A stretch of DNA of 64,000 nucleotides from NCBI RefSeq assembly GCF_022458985.1, contig NC_061782.1, positions 10,433,672-10,497,671 on the forward strand, written 5' to 3'. Source of the DNA: Mugil cephalus (lineage: Eukaryota; Chordata; Actinopteri; Mugiliformes; Mugilidae). Each line of letters begins with the position of its first letter. Within the stretch, counting starts at the first letter, position 1. Positions 35,984 through 48,662 of the stretch are shown in pieces. Under the pieces are notes generated by a model. It made no database searches, was not told the origin of the DNA, and was given only the letters and a program-made list of their open reading frames with translations. The translations under genes and the position numbers were made by a program.

Positions 35984-38900
35984 ATGGCTAACGTTACAGA
36001 CCTGCAAACGAAATACAGCAAGCTGGCGCAGGAGTACTCAAAGGTAACCCCGCTGTCTGTCTAATATTGTTATAACGTGGCGTTACACGTCGATGTTGTC
36101 GACACAGGAGCTTTATAGGTGCTGTTAGCGCTAGCCACCTGCCATAGCTGCCTCACTGTGCTATTGACAGGATTACACACATGCTGCGTAGTCCGCTACT
36201 TTATTAAGACACTCTCTCAGATGGGAATTTATTAGTTGTGTTTATCTGAATCATAATAAACGTGCACATGGACGTGTTCCTTTTATGTTTATATATATAC
36301 AACTGATACGTTATAGGCACAAGTATTTGGAGATGTTTCGGGATGTTTTTTAACTTTAATCCTTTATAAGCATTGTAATAAATAACTGGTGTAATCAAGA
36401 ATAACTAGCCTCTTTCTAATTTGTCTCATGCACGCTTCATTTGGCAATTTAAGTAACCAAAACACAGGCTGCGCTTCGTGGCTATAAACATCTCAATGGC
36501 TAATTTGTTATGAAGTGAAGCCTTTGTTTTCTCTTCATGGAGTTATATTGCATGTGCCCTTTGTGTCTGTGTCAGCTGACATCACGGGGAGTGCGAGCTG
36601 TTTCCTGTTCAACTCCGATCTCCCCTTTAGCCAAGCGCAGTATCCTGTCTAGGAAGTGCTGACTGTGTAACTGTCATGCATGTTCTCCTTCTGCTTGACT
36701 AGCTGCGTGTTCAAAGGCTGCGATCCACACAGCGGAGAGCGCTGAGAATTTAAAGATTTTAGATTGAGTCAAGCGGAGGAGCAGCAGGTGCAAACACATC
36801 TCTACACAGGAATTCATCCTGATGCGTTATGATGCATACATGCCGCCTTTATTTCCATGGCACAGGACACACAAAACAAAGACACAAAACTTACATAGAT
36901 TAGAGTCGATTCAACTTTATTGTCATTCCACATGTACAGGTACAGAGCAACTAAATGCAGTTTAACATCTAACCAGAAGTGCAATAAGTAGTAAGTGCAT
37001 GTGGCATAAGTAGTGTGGTATATATGGTTGGTTTTATAACATATGGACAATATTAACAGATGAATAAACTATATACCGGTGAGTGAGTAAGATATGATTG
37101 ATTGAGGTACTATGAATATAGATGGATTTGTGTGAAAAGTACTAAACACTATAACATAATTTACATTAGAGGAAGTGGTGAGATGATAAATTAGGCGATA
37201 CAAAATACAGATGAAGTGAGCATTAAACAGTGCATAAATAATAAGCACTAGCTACCTGGTGTTACTATTAGTGCAATATTTGGTACATAGTACCGTGCAA
37301 ACACATTGTTTAAAGCGTGCGTGTGCAGTAGTAATGCAGAGGTGGTGGGTGGTGTAACAGTCTTTAGTCAGAGAGGGAATGAGGAGTTCAGGGTTGTAAC
37401 GTAGATTACGACTGAAAACATAATGAATTCCTTTGTTTTCACAGCTCCGAGCCCAAAACCAGGTCCTGAAGAAGGCAGTGGTGGATGAGCAGGCCAACTC
37501 TCTCTCACTGAAGGTGAAGTTACACATGAGAAATAAGGAGCACTGCGTCTGCAGCATACAATATAGCTCCTGATACAGGACAGAACACTTTGCTATGAGA
37601 CTATAATGTTTTGTGTTGCCTCAGATTGTATCAAAAACAGTAATTTATGATCACATGTTAATCTAGTACTGAGAGAAAACAGTCGTTACCAAAGTCAAAT
37701 CAAACCTAAGGCTGATGTGCCTCCTTGGGATCCCCTAGTAGCATGTGTTTATTTATACACACTTACTTGACACTTCATTTGGTACCCAAGTTAAAATGAG
37801 TGCATTCTAATATTAACACTCCTGCACTAAATCTTACAACGTTCAGTTAATGATTACACAGCGAAATTCACTCGTATGATCACTATGGAGGATGTGCTTT
37901 GTGGTGCTCTCAAACTGGAAATGTGGTTCTCAAAAAAATAGGAACCTGATTGCAACACAATTGCACAATTGCAGTTCAGCTGTATTGCAAACAACAGCTC
38001 TCTGAGTTATTTTAAACAAATATCAAACACCATAACTTTCATACACGTGGTTTTAGACTGACTAAAATTGTATACAATTTCTTAATGTATGCGCACATAC
38101 TGCACACAATCACATGTAAGACGTCCTCTACAAAGTCCTCTATAAAGTTCATATATTTCCCCACACATGCATCCTCATTCATTTTGTGGCAGTTGCACAT
38201 GATAAGTTTGATAAAGTTAATTTAAAACTTGTTCTCAAGAACTGCTTATCAAACTAATGTTGTCCCTTAGGGACGTACTTTTTGGCCATGTCAAAGTGAA
38301 ATCAGTTTTATTGATATATTATCCCGGATAAATACCACCAATCTAATCTATTTTGCACTTGATTCATTTAATATTAATTTAATATATTTAATATGTATTG
38401 GTTCTGTGCGTTGTGCTATCAGCCGTGTACATCTTTGGTGTTTTTGCAGTAAATCATGAAGAAAAATAAAGTACTGGGCCAAAGTCTGTGCTGTTTGTGG
38501 ATATTTCTGACATGTTCAAAGTCTACTCCAGAACTATTTGTGCTCTGGCATGCACTGTGCAAATGTTCCACTAATCATCCAACAATAGTTCCTCAACATT
38601 TATGTTGTCAGGGGCCTTTGTATCGAACCTTAAGGCTTGAGTGGTGGTTGTGCAACCTATTTTACTCATCACTCTTGGGAAATCGTGTGAGAAATTTTTG
38701 ATTTATGTATTATTATAGCATTATGAAATGCATCTATTATGTATTTATGTCATACTTGTTAATCCTTAAGTAAATACGTTTTGTTAATGTGCGCTGCGTG
38801 TGATTTAATGAAGCTGCAAACCTATTCAGTAGTTCACTGAGAGCAAATGATGCTTCTCCAAAGGAGGAGGAATTCTTTTCATAGCCAGTTTTATATATAT

Positions 38901-41900
38901 ATATGACTAAATATGTAATGTCGCCAATTTCTCCAAATTATAAGAGAGCTGCATTTTTAACATTGAAGACTTGGATTTTAGAGTCAAAATACCTCACTAA
39001 CCCATGCATCTTGCTTCACAGTACACTCCTCTGAACCATCGTAAACCATATTAACATGTAATACTGGATAACATTAAAAAAACAAAAAACAAATCCAGAG
39101 GTCACAGAGTACTTGTTGCAGTAAGTTAAGTAGGAATTTCACAGCGACAGCAGAATGACTTCACTGTGATTTAGCAGTACTAGGATGACATCTGTTATCC
39201 ATTATGCTTGTTTTCCTTTTCCGTCTTCAGGATCAGCTGAAGCAGAGGGACCAGAGTCTGAGGAAACAGGAGCAGGAGATGGACAGCCTCAGCTTCAGAA
39301 ACCAACAGCTGGCCAAGAGGGTGGAGCTGCTACAAGAGGAGCTTGCTGCTAGCGAGGCCAAGGGCAAAAAGGGGAAGGTGATCATGAGGGGAATAACAAG
39401 GGAGGGGCTGCATTGTTGAATAAAAGGGAACAGAATCTATTGTGTATTTATGATGTCTAAAAATGAGTCTCCTCACAAACCATAATGTATAATTACTATA
39501 ATTACGACACGTGCTAATGTTTTCAAGAGCTAATGTATCATTAATTGTTCCTGTATCTTCTTCAGAGCAAAGGAGACTCTCCCTTACAGCATGGCCTGCA
39601 GACCCAGAGTGTTTTTGATGAGGACCTGCAGAAAAAGATAGAAGAAAATGAGCGACTTCACATCCAGGTGGGCAGTCGTGTTGTGTTGCATCGGTCAATT
39701 GTGATGTTTTTTTTTTGTTTTTTTTTACGTCTGATGACTCTGTTTTTTGCTCGACAGTTCTATGAAGCCGACGAGCAGCACAGGAGGAAGGAGGCCGAGC
39801 TGAGGGCCCGACTGGAGGAGCTGGAGAAAGACGCCGAGCAGCACCAGGCCGTCGTGGACGGGCTCACCACGAAGTCCGTGGAAACGATAGAGCGGCTGCA
39901 GGGCGACAAAGCACGTTTAGAGGTGAGGATTGCGACATTTGATGGGATTGTCGGTTTTGATGACGCTCATTAAAATGATTTCTCCTTCCTCACGACAGGT
40001 GAAAGCACAAACTCTGGAGAGAGAAGCAAAGGAGTGCCGATTGCGAACAGAGGAGTGGTACGACATGCGGATACGCTTCAAAAATAATACGTGTCATTCA
40101 CTGTAATGCATAATTAAATGCACTAAACATGGTCTCTCTCTGCAGTCAGCAGCAGTTGAGGCGGTGCCAGTCGGAGCTGAACCGACAGGTGAAGCAAAGC
40201 AGCAGTGTTATCCAGGAGAAAGTGCCCTTCAATGACACCAGTGAGTATCTGGCACCGAGCCACTGGCACAAAAACAATCTGCTACAGAGCAGACATCTAT
40301 TTGAGAACATTTATGTCTCTGTCACTGATACCGTAATAACATGCTGCCACAGACTGAGCGGTGTAATTCTACACCAAACCGTAATATTGCGCTGAAGGAG
40401 GCAGGAGGCTAAACCATTTAAACTGTCATGTCAATAAAGTTCCGTGCAGGGGCCGAGCCTCAGCTCTGCTTTAACTGCCTTTTGTCTCCTGCTCTGCAGA
40501 ATTCAGTGACTACAACAGCCTAAATGTGCCGTCACACAACCGAAGGCACCAGGTGAGTGACACAGCCCACCAGGGTGTAACCATTAATACCTCTTCCTTG
40601 GTAAAATGTTGAGTTTCAGAATAATATTAATTTCAACACTTACCATTCACAGCCGTATATTTATTAATGAGTGTCCTTAAAGCTTTGAGGAAGACAGATT
40701 GATCAGAAAGACACACTGAGGCAGCTGCCTTTGCATTGTACTGTCTTTCTTTCAGCTTAAGGCCAGAGATGTGTCTGGCCAGGCTCTGGGTTTTATCCAG
40801 GACCTTGTGGCTGCTTTGTTGAACTTCCACTCCTACACAGAGCAGAGAGTTCACATCTATCCCAAGGACTCCTCCATTGAGCCAATATCCCCTCTTAACC
40901 AGAAGGTGAAGCAGCCCTACAGAAAAGACACAGACAGTCTACCAGATATGAGCTTTACACTACATATCTGCACATCTGCATATGGAGGGGTATTTATTGT
41001 ACAAACTAAAATGTGTTTTTTTTCCCTCTCTTAAACTAGTTTTCTCAGTATCTACATGAGAATGCAGCCTATGTGCGCCCCCTGGAGGACAGCTTTCTGC
41101 AGTTATACCAAAGCATCACAGAGGACACCGTCACAGTACTGGTGAGTTTTGGGTACAGACCCTTTTCTCTGACGTGATGTCACAAGTGGAAACCCTGGGA
41201 ACCAGTCAAATAAAATGACAGGAGAAAAAAAAAATAATGTGTGGATAAATTTACTGGGTTCCCCACGAATGATTCAAAAAGAAAAAGATGCAGCAACTGA
41301 TTATTTGCTCCACAAAGGTGATGTGAGCCAACATTTACAATCATCATTTACATCAATAATAAATAAAATAATAATAATAATAATAATAAAATTATTCATA
41401 TCTAAATAAATTAATTAATGGCTCACTCAAGTTATAATTTGTTTCATTTATGATTTGTTAATTTATTTTTGTATTTGTAAAATATCTGAATACTTATTTG
41501 ATGTTAAAGAATGCCAGTGGGGCCAAGTCTATTGTAACAAGTTCAGCTGTTCATGTGCAACTTAAAATAAATGTATTTACAATCTTCTAGAAATTATTTG
41601 GTGACATAACTGCATACATATCAAGAATAATAAAAACTAACTGTTACATGATACACAACTTTTTACTCAAATTAAGCTTTTTTGTTTTTTTTACAGAGAA
41701 ATCTGGAAAAAAAGGTCTGAAAAAAGTATAGAACTTTTAAATTTCACGTGTATGAACCCTGATTTTATTTGCAAGGCGTCAAAACTATCAAAATTGTCTC
41801 AAGGTGCGTTACAGAGCAATTGGGAGTAGTAATTCTAGCGTAATGCATGTATGAATATAAAGGCACTGCTGAAAAGATGAGCAAGAGGCTGAAAAATATG

Positions 41901-44900
41901 TCAGTAATCACAGCCATTTATAATGTAGGTGAGTCGGCCGGCACCAAATATGAATATAATATTTATCAGAAGCACAGTGTAACACTTTGTTAGTAGTGAA
42001 AGCAGTAAACACGGGGAAGGTGCAGAACTACTCCATCAGAACCTTGACGCAATTGCGCAACGTCCCTCCGGGTCTTAACTGTCCATTGTCTGCCTTCCTT
42101 AACAGCAGCCTGGAGCACAGCACATCCTTTTGATAACAGTATTTGAGCTTCCCACCCTGAGCGTGACAGCCTCTAAAAATGGCCACCTTGTGTGTGAACA
42201 TTGTGAATTTGGATGCTTGATCACAACTCTATTTTGTTTGTTTGTTTGTTGTTGTTGATTTGAAGGAGACTGTGGTCAAGCTGAAGAGCTTCGCTGATAA
42301 TTTCTCCTCGTACACCCACTTTCTGCAAAAGATTCTCCCTTACCAACTGAAAAGGTCAGAGCGCCGTGTGTGTGCGTGTGTGTGTGTGTGTGTGTGTTAG
42401 ACTGAGATAAAAGAGTGGGGTGGAGGAGTCTGTGCTGATGGATATCTTCTCTTCTCCTTTCAGCCTGGAAGAAGAGTGCGAGGCACCTCTTTGTACCACT
42501 GCCCTCACTGCAAAAAACCGGGAGCTGCAGAGTGACATCAAGCGAGTAACGTCTGTGTTTGAGAAACTGCAGAACTACATTAACCTTTTGGCCTTACCCA
42601 GTAGGTTAACACAGGACGTTTGAGCTCTTTTAGCTTAAAAAGACCTGTCATTTATCACATTCAGTACTGTGTCTGCTTTTTTTTGCTTTTTTTTAACCTT
42701 GAAAAAGTAGTGAATTTGCCAATTTTGAAATAAAGGAGAAGCTTAATGAACTGATGATAAGAGACGCTTGTTTTACAAATGTCTGCAATCTGTCACAGGT
42801 GTTCGGCAGGATGCCATGCCACAGAGCAGCACTTCAGCTGTCTTCACCCAGCTGGCTGCCTGCCTACACAGTCTTCACGATGCCGTTATAGGTGAGCAGT
42901 TTTTTTATTTCTTTTTCTTTTTTTGGCCCACGCAGCGTGCCCGTATCTTCCCCGCGGCCGCTGGGTCGCTGCCGCCATTCAGAAAAAAAGCCAGACTTAT
43001 TTTCCGTTTTCACAATAAACCACCTGCTCAATTTTGAAGAGTAAATATCCACAAGCTTCCGTGTGGCGTCTGTCACGCTGTGGATGGAACTTTAATCGTG
43101 TGTTCGCTGGAGGAGAAAAGTTTGAGCGTGTGTTTATTTAACGGCAGCCATTGTTTGTTTGGCTTCGGTGTTGTAGTGTGCTGATAGTGACTGTGGTCAA
43201 ATACACTCCAAAAAACTGAACCCTCAGTTTTAACTACACTCACCTACCAGTTTATTAAGGTACATTAGTAAAAACAAATCTATTCCCCTCAGTACTGATA
43301 AAATGTTCAGCTTGTGTTGAAAGGTGGTGATTCAACCAAAATTATCTTTGACATTTAGGAGGACGTAGTGTGTGGTGCTGATAAATTGTAGAGTTTCTGT
43401 TATTTAGCCTAGCCCGCTGATTAAATGGGTGGATGCTTTATTCATCCCAAACTGGGAAATTTCACAGTTGCAGCAGCAATGCACAGACACTCAACACCAT
43501 ACATAATATATAACAGGAAAACACAGGAAAAAGAAATAATGTAGAGAGTGTTATCTGTCACATACAGATGAGGAGTTGTACAGGCGTATGGCTTGGGGCA
43601 GGAAAGATTTCCTGGAGCGTTCTTTGAGACAACAGAGTTGTCTGAGCCTCTAAGAGAAGGAGCTCCGTCGTCTGTCTATCATCTGGTGGAGAGGGTGGTC
43701 AGGGTTTTCCATGATTGATAACAGTTTGTTTAGCGTCCTCCCCTCCACCACCACTTCAAAAGTTTCCTGTCTGCAGCCAGTGACAGAGCCAGCCTTCCTG
43801 ATCAGTTTACTCAGTCTGTTGGCGTCACTGTCTGCATTACTTAAAATTAAAATTGCACAGCTGCTGTTACATTGGAATGCACTCGTTTACTCTAGTGTAC
43901 CTAATGAACTGGCACGTGAGTGTATTTACAGAAGAGTCAGCGAGGGAGCAGGATAAATCCATTCCTTTGATTTAAAACAATTCATTAGCAAATAATTTTT
44001 ATTTTTTTTTTGCTCCCTGTGTGTACAGAGATGTCAAAGCATTACAACCAGAAGGCCAGCATTGAGCAGGAGCTCCCCACCGTCACCCAAAAGCTCAGCA
44101 CCACCACAGAGTGCCTCCTGGGATCGCTGGGCTCTCTGACCAGCAGCACCGGCAAGGTACGGCCAACAGGGGGCAAGCAGATGCCACGTTTCTGTTCCCC
44201 GTATCGAACGGTAAAACGTTGTTATGTGTAATGCGCGAAAGCTTAATTGTACGTAGCAGCGAGGTTTCACTGCAGCATTGGTAAATTGCCACTAATGTGA
44301 TAACACAGGACGGCGGGACTCAGGTGTGCGGTGTTTATGCGCCGAAATGATACCGTCCAAATTAGAGTTTGTACAGCTGCTCCCCAGTCAGAGCACACGG
44401 GTAAACGATTTCTCTTTGTGAATCGAGTACATTGTTGGCCGCGTCTGCTCACGGGAGGCACAGTTCAGTGGGTTGCAGCGTTGAATAACACGCGGGGCGC
44501 TCCGATGTGTGCAGCGAGCCGCGTTTCGAGCGCAGGCAAAAGCTTAATTGCTCAGACATTTATCATCCTGGATATTTGGTGGTGGAATCGTCTCTCTGCT
44601 GTAAACACGCCGGTTAATTAGAGGCTGAACAGAATACCAAGGGTCCGCGCTGAGGAATGCAGACATAAATTAGTGCGTCTGTAGCCAAGCAAGATGCAAA
44701 AAAGCTGCCTTTTGTTTTGATCCATGTGAACGCATCGGTGACACAATCATTTGTTGCAGATCGCCACATTCTTCAGCAACAACATAGACTTCTTCACGTC
44801 GTCAGGCTACAATCCGAGAGGGAGCACGGTGGTGCTCAACCCCCTGCAAGCTGAGAGCATGCTGGCCAACAAGAAGAAGGCAGCGGACTATATCCATGCC

Positions 44901-47900
44901 GTGAAAAAGGTTAGTACCTGGTTAAGTCTGCTGCTTATTCCACGGGTTAGTCTAGGACTTATAAGACTATAACGATTTGTGCAAAAATGTTCTGCTTTTG
45001 TTTCATTTTACAGCTCACTTTCAGGTTCTTATTTTTACTTTCACTCTTAATATTTTATTTCTCCTGTGCAAAAAAAAAAAAAAAAAAAGCATTGTTTCTT
45101 GAATTAATGTTAATGTTATTCTGTTTGTCCATCCAGGCCCGGCCTCAGTCCGTCCCCTACAGAGAAGCACTGTCAAACCGTCGCATACTGACCAGCTCCA
45201 CTGAGAGCAGAGAGGGCCTCACTCAGCAGGTAAAACTCCACGTGAAGAATTCCCTCCTCATTATTTGAAGAGCTTACCTCTGCAGCGTTTCCCACAGGGC
45301 TTTGTGAGACCGTAGGGGGCACGAGCTCGTCTCACGCTGAATACAACCTGCCCCGCAGACTCTGGGAAGTTGAATGTTGTCACCCTGTGCGTTGGAAAGG
45401 AACTTTAATAACCATGTTACGTCTGGCTGAAAATATCTGTAGGGCATCTGCAGAAGATAAAAACGCACATACTCCTGGGATGTGACGGCAGCATTGATGT
45501 GACCTTGTCCAACTCAGACACAACTAAAAACGTTTTAAAAGCGGAGACAAGAGTCGGAAACAGTTCCTATTCCCTCACTGAGCTGAACACATAATGCTCG
45601 TGTCCGTTTTCTGCCACCGTCGACTGTGTTTGTTCTAGTGCTGTATGGTACTTACATATCCTGTAAATGTCCATGTGGGTTTTTCATTACGTTCAATCCC
45701 AACAGTGCAGTGTGAGCTTGCACGTGCTGGGATGTCCAGTCAGTTAACGGGAAACGCTGCATCTTACACAATAGGTAGAAGCAGACGGGCGATGTAACCA
45801 CGTATGAGTCAGTGTGCCACGTAGGTTAGACAGAGTAGCTCTCAACGCAGACTTATAATAAGAAAGATGAATTCAAGAAAGGTTCCTCTTGTGGTTTCGT
45901 TTCCTGTGGATTTGTTTTTTTGCGTTGAGTGTAAAGAAGAAACTCAGGATGTAGGCAAACTGGAAACAGCAGAACAACGGCACCAGCAGATGTAATCTCA
46001 GTCTTACAAGGATACATCACAGTCATGTGATATTTCAGAGGCAGACAACTGCTCTTCAGGGACAGGGTGGGAAACTTGGCTGGTGTATATTCTTTTCCTG
46101 AGCGCAGTTCAGTTTTTTTTTTTTTTTTTGTTGTTGTTCTTTATCTGTTTGTCACTTAAGTACACAGTTTAGGAAATACCAAGTCAAACAATAAATTAAT
46201 TGAGATGAGACTTCTTAGTCTGTCGGTTTATAATGGTTTTCCAGCGTTTCTGTTCATCAGAGTTTGTTTCCATAATGTTTTGCTACAAGCAGTTTGTGTT
46301 TATGTTGCATGCGCTGCTGCCTTTTCACTTCTCCCAGCCTGTCCTCGCTGTTCGCCGCTTACCTTCTCCTCTCCCCGCTGGCCTCCTGCAGGTGCAGCAG
46401 AGCCAGGAGAAGATCGCCCGCCTGGAGCAGGAGAAGGAGCACTGGCTCCTCGAGGCCCAGCTGGGGAAGGTGCGGTTGGAAAAGGAGAACCAGCGCATTG
46501 CAGACCTGGAAGCTCAGCTCGCTGCAGCTCTAGGGGGAAGTCCGAACTCGCAAACAGCTGCAGCCAGCGTCCTCACACAGAGCCACGAAGAAGCGGAGAC
46601 GGATCTGAAAGCCACAGGGAAGGAGGCAACGCTCTGCACCAGCCTGGTACAGTCTGACTCTTTTAGACTGCTGCTGTGTTTTTTTTTTTTTTCGCTTGCA
46701 GAGCCTATTTTGTGCCCTTGAGGGCACTGGTGTCTGATTTGCTTCAACAAAAGGAGTATTATCATTCTTTTCTCGTTGCTCACACGCCAAGCAAGTATTT
46801 GCTTAATAAAACTCAGACTTCCAGTGTGCTGATGCGGCGGAATAGAAGAACGCTGTTTGCTTTACTCATCTGTCGACTACATGTGTTAAAGCCTTTATCT
46901 TTTGTGTGTTGAGTTTGTCCCAACAAGCCTGTTTCTGCTTGAAGTGGATTGTTTAACATCTTGACTAATGAATGAATCACTTGACGGATTTTGTGTTTTG
47001 TCACCAGGTTGGCATGTTGTGTACAACTCCTACAGTGGAGCATGTGAGTTGCAACACACTTAAATAAAGTCACGCATTAGAGTGAAGAGTTGCTAAATTA
47101 ATGCTGAATCAGAAAATTCCAGCGATTCCCTGCATGATGAAATTGTTTCTAACCGGATGTTGTGTCTGCATCTGCAGGTAGGAGACGAGGAGTCCAGGGA
47201 GCAGCTGATAAAGACTCACTACATGGCCAGAGTGGGAGAGCTCACCACCCAGCTCCAGATCTCAGACAGCAAAGCTGTGCATTTTCACTCGGAGGTGAAC
47301 CCTTCACTTGTTTATGCCAGTAACTGCGTCTCATAGGCCTCATCTTTTCATACCACACTGTCACATCCTCTGAAAGGAGATATAAAAAATCTTTTGGACA
47401 CGGTTTCCGAACCCCGTTATTACCGAGTGTTTCCTTATTTACTGAGACTCTGACAGCCAATATCTTTAACTTGATGATCTGAATGTAGATACCCGTCTAA
47501 GTGACATCCTGTCACATTGTGACTAACTGGCACGTCAGTCGCCTTCATTAAGCACTGTAGCGACTGCGGTGCTCCTCGCGTAATGTCTCTCAGGTATTAA
47601 ACTGTCACTTTTTTTAAACTGGGCATCTATCTCTGTCGTGTTCCTCGAATGTGCCCGTTAAGTCAAAGAAATATCTGCTTTTATTGCCGTTTTTGCAACA
47701 GATCTATAAAGCCCTCTTTCAACCTATCGGCAGACGCCAGTCGTTCACTTTCTTCTCCTTTTCCTTTCTAGTGTCGGGCTCTGGCTAAGAGATTAACCAT
47801 TGCGGAAAAGTCACGGGAGGCGCTGAACGAGGAGATCAGGCTGGCTAATCAGAACATCACACGCTTGCAGGTAAAAGCCGGTCTCATCTCTTCCTGTGTG

Positions 47901-48662
47901 TAGCGGAGTTATAGTCTGAAAAAGTACGGGCCTCATTCCAGTTGATGAAACGTTCAAAGCGTAACTGTTCTTCCTCCTGAAGGATGAGCTGGCCACGACT
48001 AAGAGGAGCTACGAAGACCAGCTTAGCATGATGAGCGACCATCTGTGCATCATGAATGAGACTCTGAGCAAGCAGAGGGAGGAAATCGACACGCTCAAAC
48101 TGGGCAGCAAGGTATATCACAGAGAAACTTTTTGTTTTTAATTGAAGCTCCTTTCAAAAGCTTCTGGTCCAGGCTCCACTTAAATACATCTGAAGGAGGA
48201 GTGGTGCGGAGGATCAGATGGCACTGAAGTGTGACGCTGTAAAGTTTCTGTCAGTTATGAGGTGAACTGGGAGGTCATAGGTGGCGTCGCGGTAGCCGCC
48301 ACACTTGATGGGTAAATCACCTGCCGGAGGTGTCTGGTATAGTCGTTAAGCCGAAGCCGCGGTACGAGAGAGGCCTGCTCCGAGCGCGCGTGTTCCTGCA
48401 TGCATGCACACAGATGGCTGCATGCTGGGAAGCTGCAGGACGGGACATGTTTCGCGATCGAAAGGTGGCAATTTTCCCTTGAAGGCCAGCAGCTAGCCTC
48501 AGCATGTTCTTGGACTTACAAACCGAAGTCAGATCCGAGTCAAGTCGCTGCAAGGAAATGCTAAATGGCAAATTCTTTACCACCCCTGGAGCTTGCACGT
48601 CTCTAAATTTGCATACTTTTTCTTTCCTTTAGGGAAACGCCAAAAAGAACAAAAGTCGCTAG
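35984..48662 (+). CDS. ppp1r21: Protein phosphatase 1 regulatory subunit 21 (KLRAQ1)
   Basis: PPP1R21 is a long coiled-coil subunit of the FERRY complex, a Rab5 effector on early endosomes that also binds mRNA. The 22 coding exons are 35984-36043, 37445-37513, 39231-39377, 39566-39667, 39758-39922, 39999-40057, 40146-40240, 40500-40552, 40756-40905, 41040-41141, 42266-42354, 42464-42600, 42799-42891, 44029-44156, 44760-44909, 45137-45229, 46392-46646, 47008-47043, 47178-47294, 47772-47870, 47983-48111 and 48633-48662. They sum to 2358 nt, giving 785 residues (human about 780). The start is MANVTDLQTKYSKLAQEYSK. The KLRAQ motif at 20-24 is split by intron 1. Middle markers are SVFDEDLQKKIEENERLHIQ and ITEDTVTVL. 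The C-terminal motif TTKRSYEDQLSMMSDHL starts at 738, and the end is GNAKKNKSR. All introns appear to be GT-AG. Identification is certain; a few exon edges could shift by alternative splicing. Confidence 0.96.
36044..39230 (+). other. PPP1R21 introns 1 and 2
   Basis: Intron 1 (36044-37444) ends in a retroelement-like repeat that reaches almost to the exon 2 acceptor. Intron 2 (37514-39230) is AT-rich, with no gene or RNA recognised. Confidence 0.6.
36903..37410 (-). mobile_element. Retroelement 3' tail, minus orientation
   Basis: It starts with GATTCAACTTTATTGTCATT (around 36907), followed by CACATGTACAGGTACAGAGC and AACCAGAAGTGCAATAAGTA. It ends with phrases such as GTAACAGTCTTTAGTCAGAG and GAATGAGGAGTTCAGGGTTG. 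This order matches an abundant teleost repeat as I recall it, usually the reverse-complemented 3' part of a non-LTR element. AATAAA signals would read on the minus strand. No coding part remains. Confidence 0.6.
41142..42265 (+). other. PPP1R21 intron 10
   Basis: 1.1 kb of AT-rich intron with an AAT microsatellite (41367-41390) and poly-A/T runs. Nothing else is recognised. Confidence 0.7.
42362..42398. repeat. GT microsatellite in PPP1R21 intron 11
   Basis: An interrupted GT run of about 17 units inside a 109-bp intron, starting only about 10 bp from the donor. Confidence 0.9.
43436..43840 (-). mobile_element. 5'-truncated LINE fragment nested in the DNA element
   Basis: Read on the minus strand, this is the 3' end of a non-LTR retrotransposon. 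It has a coding tail, a short 3'UTR and AATAAA (plus-strand TTTATT at 43437-43442) close to its end. It is truncated at 43840 and lies within the intron-13 inverted-repeat element, so it inserted later or was carried along. Confidence 0.7.
43551..43840 (-). pseudogene. Decayed LINE ORF2 C-terminus
   Basis: The minus-strand reading gives about 96 residues of a LINE ORF C-terminal tail, including NRLSKLIRKAGSVTG, RTLNKLLSIMENPDHPLH and RKSFLPQAIRLYNSS. A TAG interrupts it at 43652-43650 and the natural stop is at 43553-43551. The motif order is typical of fish non-LTR elements, but I cannot assign the clade. It is not functional. Confidence 0.7.
44157..44759 (+). other. PPP1R21 intron 14
   Basis: 603 bp, CpG-richer than neighbouring introns. 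No gene or repeat is recognised. Confidence 0.6.
45230..46391 (+). other. PPP1R21 intron 16
   Basis: 1.16 kb with a poly-T run (46111-46129). Nothing else is recognised. The last part is a long polypyrimidine-rich acceptor region. Confidence 0.6.

Larger units (their letters stand above)
43235..43924. mobile_element. Non-autonomous Tc1/mariner-like element in PPP1R21 intron 13
   Basis: The left end TACACTCACCTACCAGTTTA (43235 on) and the right end GGCACGTGAGTGTA (to 43924) are inverted copies. Over about 29 positions they differ at three bases and one indel. Both outer ends are TA, consistent with a TA target duplication as in the Tc1/mariner superfamily. There is no transposase frame. The CACTCACC...TTATTAGGTACA end is a family I recall as common in fishes. 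The element contains a nested LINE fragment (43436-43840), so the original insertion was about 280 bp. Confidence 0.75.
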
